Assembly (NCBI RefSeq): GCF_025558585.1
Contig: NZ_CP094723.1
Location: 930,001 to 994,000 of the forward strand
Direction: 5' to 3'
Length of the DNA stretch: 64,000 bases
DNA from: Staphylococcus sp. IVB6214
Lineage (GTDB): Bacteria > Bacillota > Bacilli > Staphylococcales > Staphylococcaceae
Under the pieces are notes generated by a model. The model was not told the DNA's origin. It worked only from the letters and a program-made list of their open reading frames with translations, and searched no databases. The first letter of the stretch is position 1, and the number at the start of each line of letters is the position of its first letter. Shown here one piece after another: positions 29,819 through 38,402 of the stretch. Both the position numbers and the translations under genes were made by a program.

Positions 29819-29841
29819 CTATTTTTGAATTATGAAAGAAG
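29819..29841 (+). repeat. left copy of a perfect 23-bp direct repeat
   Basis: The 23 bases starting CTATTTTTGAATTATG at 29819, 18 bp after the infB stop, recur exactly at 30585-30607. The two copies bracket the broken integrase gene, so they look like attachment sites or the footprint of an insertion. Confidence 0.8.
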
Positions 29842-29963
29842 TGGGGGTTACCACATTGTAATAATACACATTCACGTGTTTATAACTAATTTTGCTAAGC
29901 GGTAATTCATACCCTTCTTCTTATCAAAGAAGACATATATGGTAAATACTTTTTATATCATCT

Positions 29964-30000
29964 CGTTATTTAAAAATATTAAATAACGGGGTGTTTTTTT
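29964..30000 (+). terminator. terminator before the integrase remnant
   Basis: A perfect 10-bp stem, CGTTATTTAA (29964-29973) with TTAAATAACG (29979-29988), is followed by GGGTG and at least seven T. It would end infB-operon transcription. About 120 bp of A+T-rich DNA without a recognisable gene precedes it. Confidence 0.75.
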
Positions 30001-30004
30001 TATT

Positions 30005-30594
30005 TTGAAAAAATTAAATTCGAGACGATTAAAATCCAAAAAGAAACTTGATAATTTTAGCACAATAGAGCGCATTGTTTTTGACGAAAAAGAAATGCAG
30101 AATCTTTCTCGTAGAACTATTGATAATTACCAAAAAGTGTTTAACTCACTAAAAGTATTTTTTTACGACTATGACGACTCTATCAATATTTCGTCTAAAG
30201 AAGCTAGAGAGTATATCAAATATTTAAAATTTGAGCATGTGCATTATCGGGACAAGTTGCGAGAAAAACAAGAACAAAGGGGATTGAAACCAAGCACAAT
30301 TAACACTTATATAAAGGTATGCAAAACGATATATCAGGTTTTAGTAGACTTAGAATACATTCAAGAGAATCCGATCAATCAATCAAATGTTTAAAAAGAC
30401 AGAACGAAAGAATCAAAACAATTCCACCGCAAGACATTAATAAGTTACTTAACTCGTTAGATAAGCAATACTACACAGATTTCAGAATGTATGTAGCAGT
30501 ACATGTTCTTTTGGACACATTCGGCAAAATTAACGAAGTGTTGAATATTAAGAAACAAAATATTGATTTTGATAAACGGAGTATCTATTTTTGA
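30005..30594 (+). pseudogene. broken tyrosine recombinase (integrase) remnant
   Basis: The first frame (30005 TTG to 30394) encodes a Lys-rich N-terminus and a SAM-like core-binding domain, including LSRRTIDNYQKVFNSLKVFF and LKPSTINTYIKVCKTIYQVL. Near 30386-30392 a one-base indel in a T/A run shifts the frame; coding resumes with LKRQNERIKTIPPQDINKLL and enters the catalytic domain at LLDTFGKINEVLNIKKQNID. Where active enzymes have the first catalytic Arg (G-x-R-x-x-E), this has Lys. It stops at 30594 inside the right direct repeat, so the His-x-x-Arg and Tyr motifs are missing. About 195 residues of an expected 300 or more remain. It cannot be active. Confidence 0.8.
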
Positions 30595-30607
30595 ATTATG
30601 AAAGAAG
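30585..30607 (+). repeat. right copy of the 23-bp direct repeat
   Basis: It is identical to 29819-29841. It overlaps the last codons of the truncated integrase and supplies its stop codon, so the loss of the gene's 3' half ends exactly at this repeat. Confidence 0.8.
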
Positions 30608-30608
30608 A

Positions 30609-30808
30609 AGGGCTGGGACATAGTGCTCAGCTCCTCGCTTTTAAGATGTAAAAATAAGTGTAATGGCAGTAGGTGTATGAAGTGAAAATGCATTTTTACA
30701 AACTTTGGGAGCACTACAAAAATCATAAACATTTATAATGATTTTGTAGTAGTGCCCCTGCAAAGATGATTAGATGTGTGACAAGTTTATTAAGTAAACG
30801 TAGTCACA
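30609..30808 (+). repeat. cluster of palindromes in the gap before rbfA
   Basis: Within the 432-bp gene-less stretch 30595-31026 lie successive inverted repeats. The first is a short hairpin starting GGGCTGGGAC at 30610. The second is GCACTACAAAAATCAT (30711-30726) against ATGATTTTG-TAG-TAGTGC (30738-30755), with one A and TAG unpaired. The third is TGTGAC (30777-30782) against GTCACA (30803-30808), enclosing GTTTA and TAAAC. I see no gene in it. Confidence 0.6.
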
Positions 30809-30847
30809 TATCAATCAGCTACTGCAAAACTTCTAGTCACCCTTGCC

Positions 30848-30899
30848 GGGGTGGGACGACGAAATCTTTTATAGCAAAAAGGATTTCTGTCCCACTCCC
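30848..30899 (+). repeat. interspersed palindromic repeat, copy 2
   Basis: GGGGTGGGAC-GAC-GAAATC (30848-30866) pairs with GATTTC-T-GTCCCACTCCC (30882-30899). Seventeen bases of the right arm are identical to the copy at 20889-20905. Confidence 0.7.
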
Positions 30900-30934
30900 A
30901 TGAATCAATTACTTGCATAATGTTATTAGAATAG

Positions 30935-30979
30935 GTCAATCGCCAATGATTGACGTTGACTCACCCCGTCATATATAAT
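30935..30979 (+). promoter_or_regulatory. rbfA promoter with overlapping inverted repeat
   Basis: TTGACG (30950-30955), an 18-bp spacer and TATAAT (30974-30979) form a good sigma-A promoter. A perfect 7-bp inverted repeat, GTCAATC (30935-30941) and GATTGAC (30948-30954) spaced by 6, covers the -35 box and looks like an operator. The regulator is unknown. Confidence 0.6.
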
Positions 30980-31026
30980 GAGATATTGAAGTGAACGGCG
31001 AAACAACACATAAAGAGGTGAAATAA

Positions 31027-31371
31027 ATGAACATGAGAGCTGAACGTGTTGGTGAACAAATGAAAAAAGAATTAATGGATATCATCAACAATAAATTAAA
31101 AGATCCGCGCGTTGGATTTTTAACAATTACAGATGTACAACCTACGAATGACTTGTCATTAGCAAAGGTGTATTTCACAGTACTTGGTAATGACAAAGAA
31201 CGTCAAGATACATTCAAAGGACTAGAAAAAGCAACAGGATTTTTAAAATCAGAACTAGGTCAACGTATGCGTCTTCGTATTATTCCTGAATTACAATTTG
31301 AATATGACGAATCGATTGAATACGGTAATCGTATCGAACAATTAATTCAAGGTTTACACAAACAAGATTAA
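31027..31371 (+). CDS. rbfA: 30S ribosome-binding factor RbfA
   Basis: RbfA binds near the 16S 5' helix and assists late 30S maturation, especially in the cold. The 114 residues form one KH-type domain: [20 protein letters not shown] (about 3-22), [29 protein letters not shown] (about 26-54, split here only by my reading) and [20 protein letters not shown] (about 86-105). AGAGGTGAAAT precedes the ATG. It has its own promoter because insertion debris separates it from infB, and its own terminator downstream. Confidence 0.96.
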   Translation: MNMRAERVGEQMKKELMDIINNKLKDPRVGFLTITDVQPTNDLSLAKVYFTVLGNDKERQDTFKGLEKATGFLKSELGQRMRLRIIPELQFEYDESIEYGNRIEQLIQGLHKQD

Positions 31372-31381
31372 CAGTGATAAG

Positions 31382-31437
31382 GCTAGGATATGTCATGCGG
31401 TCTAAACCGATGAATCATATATCCTAGCTTTTATTTT
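31382..31437 (+). terminator. terminator of rbfA
   Basis: A perfect 10-bp stem, GCTAGGATAT (31382-31391) with ATATCCTAGC (31419-31428), is followed by TTTTATTTTA. Confidence 0.85.
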
Positions 31438-31478
31438 ATAAATATTTTTGAAATTTATACGGATAAGGAGCCATATTT

Positions 31479-32396
31479 ATGTATCATGGTATATTACCGG
31501 TTTTTAAGCCACGTGGTTTGACGAGTCATGATGTTGTATTTAAACTGCGTAAAATTCTCAAAACAAAGAAAGTAGGACATACAGGTACCTTGGATCCAGA
31601 AGTAGATGGTGTTTTGCCTATTTGTATTGGACAAGCTACTAAGGTGAGTGACTATGTCATGGATATGGGGAAGACCTATCACGCCGAAGTTACAATAGGT
31701 GTTTCTACAACAACTGAAGATCAAACAGGGGACGTGATTGAACAACGAGCAGTTGACGTGGCTACTCTGACCAATGATACGGTTGATGATGTTTTGAAGC
31801 AATTTATCGGTGTTATTACACAGATCCCACCGATGTATTCTTCAGTGAAAGTTAAAGGTAAAAAACTGTATGAGTATGCACGTCAAGGAATAGAAGTAGA
31901 AAGACCTGAACGCCAAGTGTATATCGAAAGTATACAACGGGTGTCGGACGTTGCATATTCTGACGGAAAGGCATCATTTGAAATTGTAGTGACTTGTGGT
32001 AAAGGGACGTATATTCGTACACTTGCAACAGATATCGGAAAAGCACTTGGCTATCCAGCACATATGTCACGATTGACACGCACAAATAGTGGTGGTTTTG
32101 ATGTGGCTCAAGCACTTACGTTAGAAGATATTCAGTTACACCATGATGAAGGAACGTTAAGTGAAATGCTATTACCTTTACGCTACGGGCTAAAAGCGTT
32201 ACCTTCATATGAAGTAAAGGATGCGAATCTTATTGCAAGAATTAAAAATGGTCAGAAGTTTGAACGCAAGCAATTTGATGTTGCTTTTGAACAGTCACTA
32301 GTTATGATGGAAGCTGAAACAAAAAAAGTACTAGCGATATACGAGGTGCATCCGTCACGTGATAATGAAATAAAACCGAAAAAGGTATTTAACTAG
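31479..32396 (+). CDS. truB: tRNA pseudouridine-55 synthase TruB
   Basis: TruB makes pseudouridine 55 in the T loop of tRNA and also acts as a tRNA chaperone. The 305 residues carry [17 protein letters not shown] (about 4-20), the catalytic Asp in [18 protein letters not shown] (about 36-53), [18 protein letters not shown] and [15 protein letters not shown] (about 172-186), and a short C-terminal PUA-like part. AAGGAG precedes the ATG. ribF starts 18 bp downstream. TruB and TrmFO, both encoded in this window, modify neighbouring T-loop positions 55 and 54. Confidence 0.97.
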   Translation: MYHGILPVFKPRGLTSHDVVFKLRKILKTKKVGHTGTLDPEVDGVLPICIGQATKVSDYVMDMGKTYHAEVTIGVSTTTEDQTGDVIEQRAVDVATLTNDTVDDVLKQFIGVITQIPPMYSSVKVKGKKLYEYARQGIEVERPERQVYIESIQRVSDVAYSDGKASFEIVVTCGKGTYIRTLATDIGKALGYPAHMSRLTRTNSGGFDVAQALTLEDIQLHHDEGTLSEMLLPLRYGLKALPSYEVKDANLIARIKNGQKFERKQFDVAFEQSLVMMEAETKKVLAIYEVHPSRDNEIKPKKVFN

Positions 32397-32413
32397 AAGG
32401 AGTATGACGTAAA

Positions 32414-33385
32414 ATGCAAGTTATTGAAATTACACATCCAATTCAAAGTGAACAATATATTCAAGAAGATATTGCCATCGCACTGGGCTTTTTTGATGGC
32501 TTACATCGTGGACATCAAGCGTTGTTTGAGCGTCTGGATGAAGTTGCGGCAGAACGCGGATTAAAAAAGGCAGTGATGACGTTTGATCCGCATCCATCTG
32601 TCGTTTTGAATCCTAAACAGAAGCGCACAACTTATTTAACACCACTGGACGATAAGCTTGAATTATTGCGCTGTAAAGGTATTGATTACTGCCTAGTTGT
32701 CAACTTTTCAAGTCGTTTTGCCGAAGTATCTCCTGAAGCATTTATAAAAGAATATCTCGTAAACAACCATGTACAAGTAGCAGTCGCAGGGTTTGACTTT
32801 ACATTTGGTAAATATGGCAAAGGCAATATGGCGATGCTACAAGAATATACAGATAACATTGAATGTATCACAGTTGGAAAACAAGATATTAATGATGAAA
32901 AAATTTCAACAACAGCCATTCGCCGTGATCTTACTGAAGGTAATTTGGCTGCAGTCAATGAAGCACTCGGTTATCGTTATCAAGTGAAAGGAACTGTTGT
33001 ACAAGGAGAAAAACGTGGCCGTACCATCGGATTCCCAACAGCGAATATACATTTGAGTGATGACTATGTATTACCTGCTAAAGGTGTGTATGCTGTGAGC
33101 TTGAAGATTGGAACGAGTGATAAAGTTTACCGTGGAGTCTGCAATGTGGGTGTCAAACCGACATTTCATGATGACCTGCCACAAATTGTCATTGAAGTGA
33201 ATATTTTTGATTTTGAAGAAAATATTTATGGTGAACGTGTCATAGTGACTTGGCACCATTATATTCGCCCTGAAATGAAATTTAATGGGATTGACCCGTT
33301 AGTTGCACAAATCAATCAAGACAAAGAACGTGCAAAATACTTGTTATCAGTTGATTTTGAAGATGATGTATCATATACTATATAA
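32414..33385 (+). CDS. ribF: bifunctional riboflavin kinase / FAD synthetase
   Basis: RibF phosphorylates riboflavin to FMN and adenylates FMN to FAD. The 323 residues have an N-terminal nucleotidyltransferase domain with ALGFFDGLHRGHQALF (about 23-38), VMTFDPHPS (about 55-63), FTFGKYGKGN, and STTAIRRDL (about 163). The C-terminal kinase domain has GEKRGRTIGFPTANIHL (about 199-215) and GVYAVSLKIG. AAGGAGT precedes the ATG. It follows truB and precedes rpsO, the usual Firmicutes order. FMN and FAD made here serve flavoproteins such as TrmFO. Confidence 0.97.
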   Translation: MQVIEITHPIQSEQYIQEDIAIALGFFDGLHRGHQALFERLDEVAAERGLKKAVMTFDPHPSVVLNPKQKRTTYLTPLDDKLELLRCKGIDYCLVVNFSSRFAEVSPEAFIKEYLVNNHVQVAVAGFDFTFGKYGKGNMAMLQEYTDNIECITVGKQDINDEKISTTAIRRDLTEGNLAAVNEALGYRYQVKGTVVQGEKRGRTIGFPTANIHLSDDYVLPAKGVYAVSLKIGTSDKVYRGVCNVGVKPTFHDDLPQIVIEVNIFDFEENIYGERVIVTWHHYIRPEMKFNGIDPLVAQINQDKERAKYLLSVDFEDDVSYTI

Positions 33386-33387
33386 AG

Positions 33388-33459
33388 TCTATTGATTGAA
33401 ATCGATAGAGACCTTAGTCTTGGTAGGTTGAGACTCCGACGCCTTACTCAGATTAAGGC
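33388..33459 (+). promoter_or_regulatory. structured rpsO leader, candidate S15 autoregulatory element
   Basis: Three hairpins follow one another: TCTATTGAT/ATCGATAGA (33388-33409, one wobble), AGTCT/AGACT (33416-33435) and GCCTTA/TAAGGC (33441-33459), ending about 15 bases before GGAGG. S15 is known to regulate its own mRNA through such leaders in several bacteria; binding here is inference. Confidence 0.5.
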
Positions 33460-33490
33460 ATATTACAAATTTGAAGGAGGAAATTGACAC

Positions 33491-33760
33491 ATGGCAATTT
33501 CACAAGAACGCAAAAACGAATTAATCAAAGAATACCGCACACACGAAACAGACACAGGTTCACCAGAAGTACAAATCGCTGTTTTAACTGCAGAAATCAC
33601 TGCATTAAACGAGCACTTACGTACACACAAAAAAGACCACCATTCACGTCGTGGTTTATTAAAAATGGTAGGACGTCGTCGTCACTTATTAAACTACTTA
33701 CGTGACAAAGATGTTCAACGTTACCGTGAACTTATCAAGTCTTTAGGTATTCGTCGTTAA
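33491..33760 (+). CDS. rpsO: 30S ribosomal protein S15
   Basis: S15 is a primary 16S-binding protein at the three-way junction of helices 20-22. The 89 residues match the family: [35 protein letters not shown] (about 21-36), [20 protein letters not shown] (about 46-65) and [12 protein letters not shown] at the end. GGAGGAA precedes the ATG at normal spacing. A strong terminator lies downstream, separating it from pnp. Confidence 0.98.
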   Translation: MAISQERKNELIKEYRTHETDTGSPEVQIAVLTAEITALNEHLRTHKKDHHSRRGLLKMVGRRRHLLNYLRDKDVQRYRELIKSLGIRR

Positions 33761-33796
33761 TTTTACGCAAAATATCTTTAGAGATAAAGTTAAATC

Positions 33797-33831
33797 GAAA
33801 GAGACCAATGATTTGGTTTCTTTCTTTTTTT
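33797..33831 (+). terminator. terminator of rpsO
   Basis: GAAAGAGACCAA (33797-33808) pairs with TTGGTTTCTTTC (33813-33824) with one wobble, followed by seven T. Confidence 0.9.
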
Positions 33832-33919
33832 AACTATTAAATAAGAAAAATGTAAGCTATAATGTTTGTATGGATAAAAAAGGTACGAAATGTTTAAACA
33901 GTAGGAGAGGAGATTCATC

Positions 33920-36013
33920 ATGTCTCAAGAAAAAAAGGTTTTTAAAACGGAATGGGCGAACCGACCGTTAACAATTGAAACGGGACAACTCGCAAAACAA
34001 GCGAATGGTGCTGTACTTGTTCGTTATGGTGACACAGTTGTTTTATCAACAGCAACGGCATCAAAAGAACCACGCGACGGCGACTTTTTCCCATTAACAG
34101 TAAATTATGAAGAAAAAATGTATGCTGCAGGGAAAATTCCAGGTGGATTCAAAAAGAGAGAAGGTCGTCCTGGAGATGAAGCAACATTAACAGCACGTCT
34201 CATTGACCGACCAATTCGACCATTGTTCCCAGATGGTTACCGTCACGATGTACAAATTATCAATACGGTATTGAGTGCAGATCCAAATTGCTCACCTGAA
34301 ATGGCGGCGATGATTGGTTCATCTATGGCGTTAAGTGTATCGGATATTCCATTCCAAGGTCCGATTGCTGGTGTGAATGTAGGTTATGTTGATGGGGCAT
34401 ATGTAATCAATCCAAACCTTGAGCAAAAAGAAGTATCACGCTTAGACTTAGAAGTGGCTGGTCATAAAGATGCAGTGAACATGGTTGAAGCAGGAGCAAG
34501 TGAAATCACTGAAGCAGAAATGCTAGAAGCGATTTTATTCGGTCATGAAGAGATTAAACGCTTATGTGACTTCCAACAACAAATCATCGACACATTACAA
34601 CCGGAAAAACGTGAATTCGTGCCTGTTGAAAAGGATCAAGCACTTATCGACCGTGTTGTAGAGTTGACACAACAAGAAGGTCTGAACCAAGCAATCTTAA
34701 CATTTGATAAACAAGAACGTGAAGCGAACTTAGATACAATCAAAGAACGTGTACTTGCGCAATTTGAAGATGAAACAGACCCTGAGAACGAAGCGTTGCT
34801 TAAAGAAGTCAATTCAATCATTAATAAGTTGATCAAAGAAGAAGTACGTCGTCTTATTGCAGATGAAAAGATTCGTCCAGATGGTCGTAAACCGGATGAG
34901 ATTCGTCCGTTATCTTCTGAAGTTGGGTTGTTGCCTCGTGCACATGGTTCAGGGTTATTCACTCGTGGACAAACTCAAGCGTTATCAGTCTTAACACTTG
35001 GATCAATTTCAGAATATCAGTTGATTGATGGTTTAGGAGAAGAAGAACAAAAACGCTTTATGCATCACTACAACTTCCCGAACTTCTCAGTCGGTGAAAC
35101 AGGACCAGTACGCGCACCAGGGCGCCGTGAAATTGGACATGGCGCATTAGGTGAACGTGCATTGAAATATATTATTCCAGACGAGAAAACATTCCCATAC
35201 ACAGTACGTATTGTGAGTGAAGTATTAGAATCAAATGGTTCATCTTCACAAGCATCAATCTGTGGTTCGACACTTGCATTAATGGATGCTGGTGTACCAA
35301 TCAAAGCACCTGTTGCTGGTATTGCGATGGGATTAGTGACACGTGAAGAAAGCTACACAATCTTAACGGATATTCAAGGTATGGAAGATGCTTTAGGTGA
35401 CATGGACTTCAAAGTTGCGGGTACAAAAGAGGGTATCACTGCAATTCAAATGGATATCAAAATTGATGGACTAACAAAAGAAGTAATTGAGGAAGCATTA
35501 GAACAGGCACGTAAAGGTCGTCTTGCTATCTTAGATCACATGTTATCAACAATCGATCAACCACGTGCTGAATTAAGTGCATATGCACCAAAAGTTGAAA
35601 TTATGACAATCAAACCTGAGAAAATCCGTGATGTCATTGGACCAGGTGGTAAACAAATCAATGAAATCATTGATGCGACAGGTGTTAAATTAGACATCGA
35701 ACAAGACGGTACTGTGTACATCGGTTCTGTTGATCAAGCAATGATTAACCAAGCACGTGCTTGGATTGAAAGTATCGTACGTGAAGCAGAAGTAGGTCAA
35801 ATCTATGATGCCAAAGTCAAACGTATTGAAAAATTTGGTGCATTTGTTGAGTTGTTCCCAGGTAAAGATGCCCTAGTACACATTTCACAAATTTCAAAAG
35901 AACGTATTGAAAAAGTAGAAGATAAATTAGCGATGGGTGACGTGATTAAAGTTAAGGTTACTGAAATCGATAAACAAGGTCGTGTCAACGCATCACATAA
36001 AGCTTTACTATAA
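33920..36013 (+). CDS. pnp: polyribonucleotide nucleotidyltransferase (PNPase)
   Basis: PNPase is the phosphorolytic 3'-5' exoribonuclease of mRNA decay. The 697 residues hold two RNase PH domains (about 1-230 with [20 protein letters not shown] near 75-95, and about 315-545 with [21 protein letters not shown] near 450), a KH domain ([18 protein letters not shown] about 571-588) and an S1 domain ([20 protein letters not shown] about 622-641). AGGAGAGGAG precedes the ATG. A TATAAT box at 33858-33863 is the likely -10, but I see no good -35. Other RNA-decay enzymes of the window are RNase J2 and RNase Y. Confidence 0.98.
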   Translation: MSQEKKVFKTEWANRPLTIETGQLAKQANGAVLVRYGDTVVLSTATASKEPRDGDFFPLTVNYEEKMYAAGKIPGGFKKREGRPGDEATLTARLIDRPIRPLFPDGYRHDVQIINTVLSADPNCSPEMAAMIGSSMALSVSDIPFQGPIAGVNVGYVDGAYVINPNLEQKEVSRLDLEVAGHKDAVNMVEAGASEITEAEMLEAILFGHEEIKRLCDFQQQIIDTLQPEKREFVPVEKDQALIDRVVELTQQEGLNQAILTFDKQEREANLDTIKERVLAQFEDETDPENEALLKEVNSIINKLIKEEVRRLIADEKIRPDGRKPDEIRPLSSEVGLLPRAHGSGLFTRGQTQALSVLTLGSISEYQLIDGLGEEEQKRFMHHYNFPNFSVGETGPVRAPGRREIGHGALGERALKYIIPDEKTFPYTVRIVSEVLESNGSSSQASICGSTLALMDAGVPIKAPVAGIAMGLVTREESYTILTDIQGMEDALGDMDFKVAGTKEGITAIQMDIKIDGLTKEVIEEALEQARKGRLAILDHMLSTIDQPRAELSAYAPKVEIMTIKPEKIRDVIGPGGKQINEIIDATGVKLDIEQDGTVYIGSVDQAMINQARAWIESIVREAEVGQIYDAKVKRIEKFGAFVELFPGKDALVHISQISKERIEKVEDKLAMGDVIKVKVTEIDKQGRVNASHKALL

Positions 36014-36052
36014 CCACAATTAATAAATTATGATAAATAATAATCTTAAAAG

Positions 36053-36093
36053 CAGATGTATTAAGGCATAAGCCCTTAGTCATCTGTTTTTTG
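36053..36093 (+). terminator. terminator of pnp
   Basis: CAGATG (36053-36058) and CATCTG (36081-36086) enclose TTAAGGC pairing with GCCCTTAG-like sequence, followed by six T. Confidence 0.85.
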
Positions 36094-36592
36094 GTTTTAT
36101 AAACTCAGTGAAGAGGGAAATTATTACTAAATAAGGTATTATTCTATTTAATGTTGCTTAATTGAGTAAAAGCGCCATAATATATTTCAATCAATAAAAT
36201 ATTAAAAAAGTCAAAGTGAATTTTAAAGGCTAGTACAATACGATTAATTATAACGTGTAATCGAATGATGATTGAAAATGTTTTATAAATTTTACAGATA
36301 GTCTAGCTTTTGAGATACTATTTATCATTTTTTAATGGTATATTGATAATTTCTCAACCGGTTTGACATTCTAAATAATGAACAAATACAATACTTATTT
36401 TTGAAGACGCTTTTATAGATTACTTTGTCCCAAAATCTATACAATATTTGGGACAAGTCATCGATTCTGTTGAACACCAGAGCAAGATTTATCATCTATA
36501 TATTCCTTAAACAGTGTACACGGTGCTGAATATCTACTATAATGAAGTATGACTGTAATATGGACGGGTTATATTTATTAGGAGGTAACATT
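36094..36592 (+). other. 500-bp gene-less A+T-rich gap before rnjB with one perfect palindrome
   Basis: No reading frame with a ribosome binding site is seen. A perfect 10-bp inverted repeat, TTGTCCCAAA (36425-36434) and TTTGGGACAA (36447-36456), has a 12-base spacer and no T run. A TATAAT-like box, CTATAATG at about 36537-36544, may serve rnjB. The gap is the longest one here lacking a gene or remnant. Confidence 0.55.
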
Positions 36593-38266
36593 TTGAATTT
36601 AGTAAAAAAGAAAAATAAAAATATACGTATTATTCCGCTTGGCGGTGTTGGTGAGATTGCCAAAAATATGTATATCGTAGAAGTAGACGATGAAATGTTT
36701 ATGTTGGATGCGGGATTAAAGTTCCCAGAAGATGAAATGCTCGGTATTGATATCGTTATTCCAGACATCCAATATGTGATTGAGAATAAACACAAATTAA
36801 AAGGAATCTTTTTAACACATGGCCATGAACATGCGATTGGTGCTGTCTCATATGTGCTAGAGCAAGTTGATGCACCAGTGTATGGTTCTAAGTTGACCAT
36901 AGGACTGATAAAAGAAAATATGCGTGCACGTCAAGTTGATAAAAAAGTACGCTATTATGTTGTGAATAATGAATCTGTTATGCGTTTCAAGAGTGTGAAT
37001 ATTACATTCTTCAACACAACGCATAGTATTCCAGATAGTTTAGGTGTATGTATTCACACATCATACGGTGCAATTGTGTACACAGGCGAGTTCAAGTTTG
37101 ATCAAAGTTTACATGGTCATTATGCGCCAGACCTTAAGAAAATGGCTGAAATTGGTGACGAAGGTGTCTTCGCATTGTTGAGTGATTCAACAGAAGCGGA
37201 AAAGCCAGGCTATAATACGCCTGAGAATGTTATCGAAAGTCATATGTTTGATGCCTTTACAAATGCACAAGGTCGCATTATCGTATCTTGTTATGCGTCT
37301 AACTTTATTCGTATTCAACAAGTGTTGAATATTGCAAGCCGTTTGAACCGCAAAGTATCATTCTTGGGTCGCTCCCTTGAAAGTTCATTTAGCATTGCAC
37401 GTAAAATGGGCTATTTCGATATTCCGAAAGATTTGCTTATTCCAATTAACGAAGTTGAAAATTATCCGAAGAACGAAGTTATTATTATTGCGACAGGTAT
37501 GCAAGGTGAGCCCGTAGAAGCATTGAGTCAAATGGCCCAAAACAAACATAAAATTATGAACATCCAGCGTGGTGATTCTGTATTCTTAGCAATTACAGCA
37601 TCAGCAAATATGGAAGTGATTATCGGAGACACATTAAACGAACTAGCTCGTGCAGGTGCGATTGTCATTCCGAATAACAAAAAGATTCATGCATCCAGTC
37701 ATGGTTGTATGGAAGAACTCAAATTAATGTTGAATATGATGAAGCCTGAATATTTCATTCCAGTACAAGGTGAATTTAAAATGCAAATTGCCCATGCGAA
37801 GTTAGCGAGCGAAGCGGGTGTAGAAGCAGAAAAAATCTTCTTAGTCGAGTCAGGTGATGTCATCAACTTTGATGGTAGCGATATGACGTTAAATGAAAAA
37901 GTGAATGCAGGTAATGTATTGATTGATGGTATTGGTGTAGGTGACGTAGGGAACATCGTGTTGCGTGACCGTCACTTATTAGCTGAAGATGGTATTTTTA
38001 TTGCTGTTGTCACGTTAGATCCGAAAAACCGTCGTATTGCTGCAGGTCCTGAAATTCAATCACGTGGTTTCGTTTATGTTCGTGAAAGTGAAGCATTACT
38101 AAAAGAAGCTGAAGAAAAAGTGCGTGAAATTGTTGAAGCAGGATTACAAGAAAAACGTATTGAATGGTCAGACATGAAACAAAATATGCGTGATCAAATT
38201 AGTAAGTTACTTTTTGAAAGTACACGCAGACGTCCAATGATTATTCCGGTTATTTCTGAGATTTAA
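36593..38266 (+). CDS. rnjB: ribonuclease J2
   Basis: RNase J2 is a beta-CASP metallo-beta-lactamase nuclease that pairs with J1 in 5' RNA processing and decay. The TTG at 36593, 7 bases after GGAGG, gives 557 residues, the S. aureus length; an upstream ATG at 36542 lacks a ribosome binding site. The metal motif reads [10 protein letters not shown] where active J1 enzymes have HGHEDHIGA, so key ligands are replaced, as is usual for staphylococcal J2. [20 protein letters not shown] and the C-terminal [16 protein letters not shown] are conserved. It probably supports J1 rather than cutting strongly itself. Confidence 0.95.
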   Translation: MNLVKKKNKNIRIIPLGGVGEIAKNMYIVEVDDEMFMLDAGLKFPEDEMLGIDIVIPDIQYVIENKHKLKGIFLTHGHEHAIGAVSYVLEQVDAPVYGSKLTIGLIKENMRARQVDKKVRYYVVNNESVMRFKSVNITFFNTTHSIPDSLGVCIHTSYGAIVYTGEFKFDQSLHGHYAPDLKKMAEIGDEGVFALLSDSTEAEKPGYNTPENVIESHMFDAFTNAQGRIIVSCYASNFIRIQQVLNIASRLNRKVSFLGRSLESSFSIARKMGYFDIPKDLLIPINEVENYPKNEVIIIATGMQGEPVEALSQMAQNKHKIMNIQRGDSVFLAITASANMEVIIGDTLNELARAGAIVIPNNKKIHASSHGCMEELKLMLNMMKPEYFIPVQGEFKMQIAHAKLASEAGVEAEKIFLVESGDVINFDGSDMTLNEKVNAGNVLIDGIGVGDVGNIVLRDRHLLAEDGIFIAVVTLDPKNRRIAAGPEIQSRGFVYVRESEALLKEAEEKVREIVEAGLQEKRIEWSDMKQNMRDQISKLLFESTRRRPMIIPVISEI

Positions 38267-38307
38267 AGTAACAATGCGTTAAATACGATGAAAACGACTC
38301 AAAAAAA

Positions 38308-38361
38308 CGAATCTTACTCTTTGAAACGTTCACTCGTTTTGAAGAGCGGGTTCGCTTTTTT
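38308..38361 (+). terminator. terminator of rnjB
   Basis: CGAA..CTCTTTGAAACG pairs with CGTTTTGAAGAG..TTCG in an imperfect long stem, followed by six T at 38356-38361. Confidence 0.7.
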
Positions 38362-38402
38362 GCATAATACATAATTTGAAAGAAAGTAGTAGGTGACGAT
38401 GT

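Noticed and set aside
30457..30732. 91-aa minus-strand open frame over the integrase remnant
   Set aside because: It overlaps the remnant, the direct repeat and a palindrome, lacks a ribosome binding site, and its His/Phe-rich composition looks random.
36542..36592. Upstream ATG start for rnjB
   Set aside because: It has no ribosome binding site; the TTG at 36593 follows GGAGG and gives the 557-residue orthologue length.
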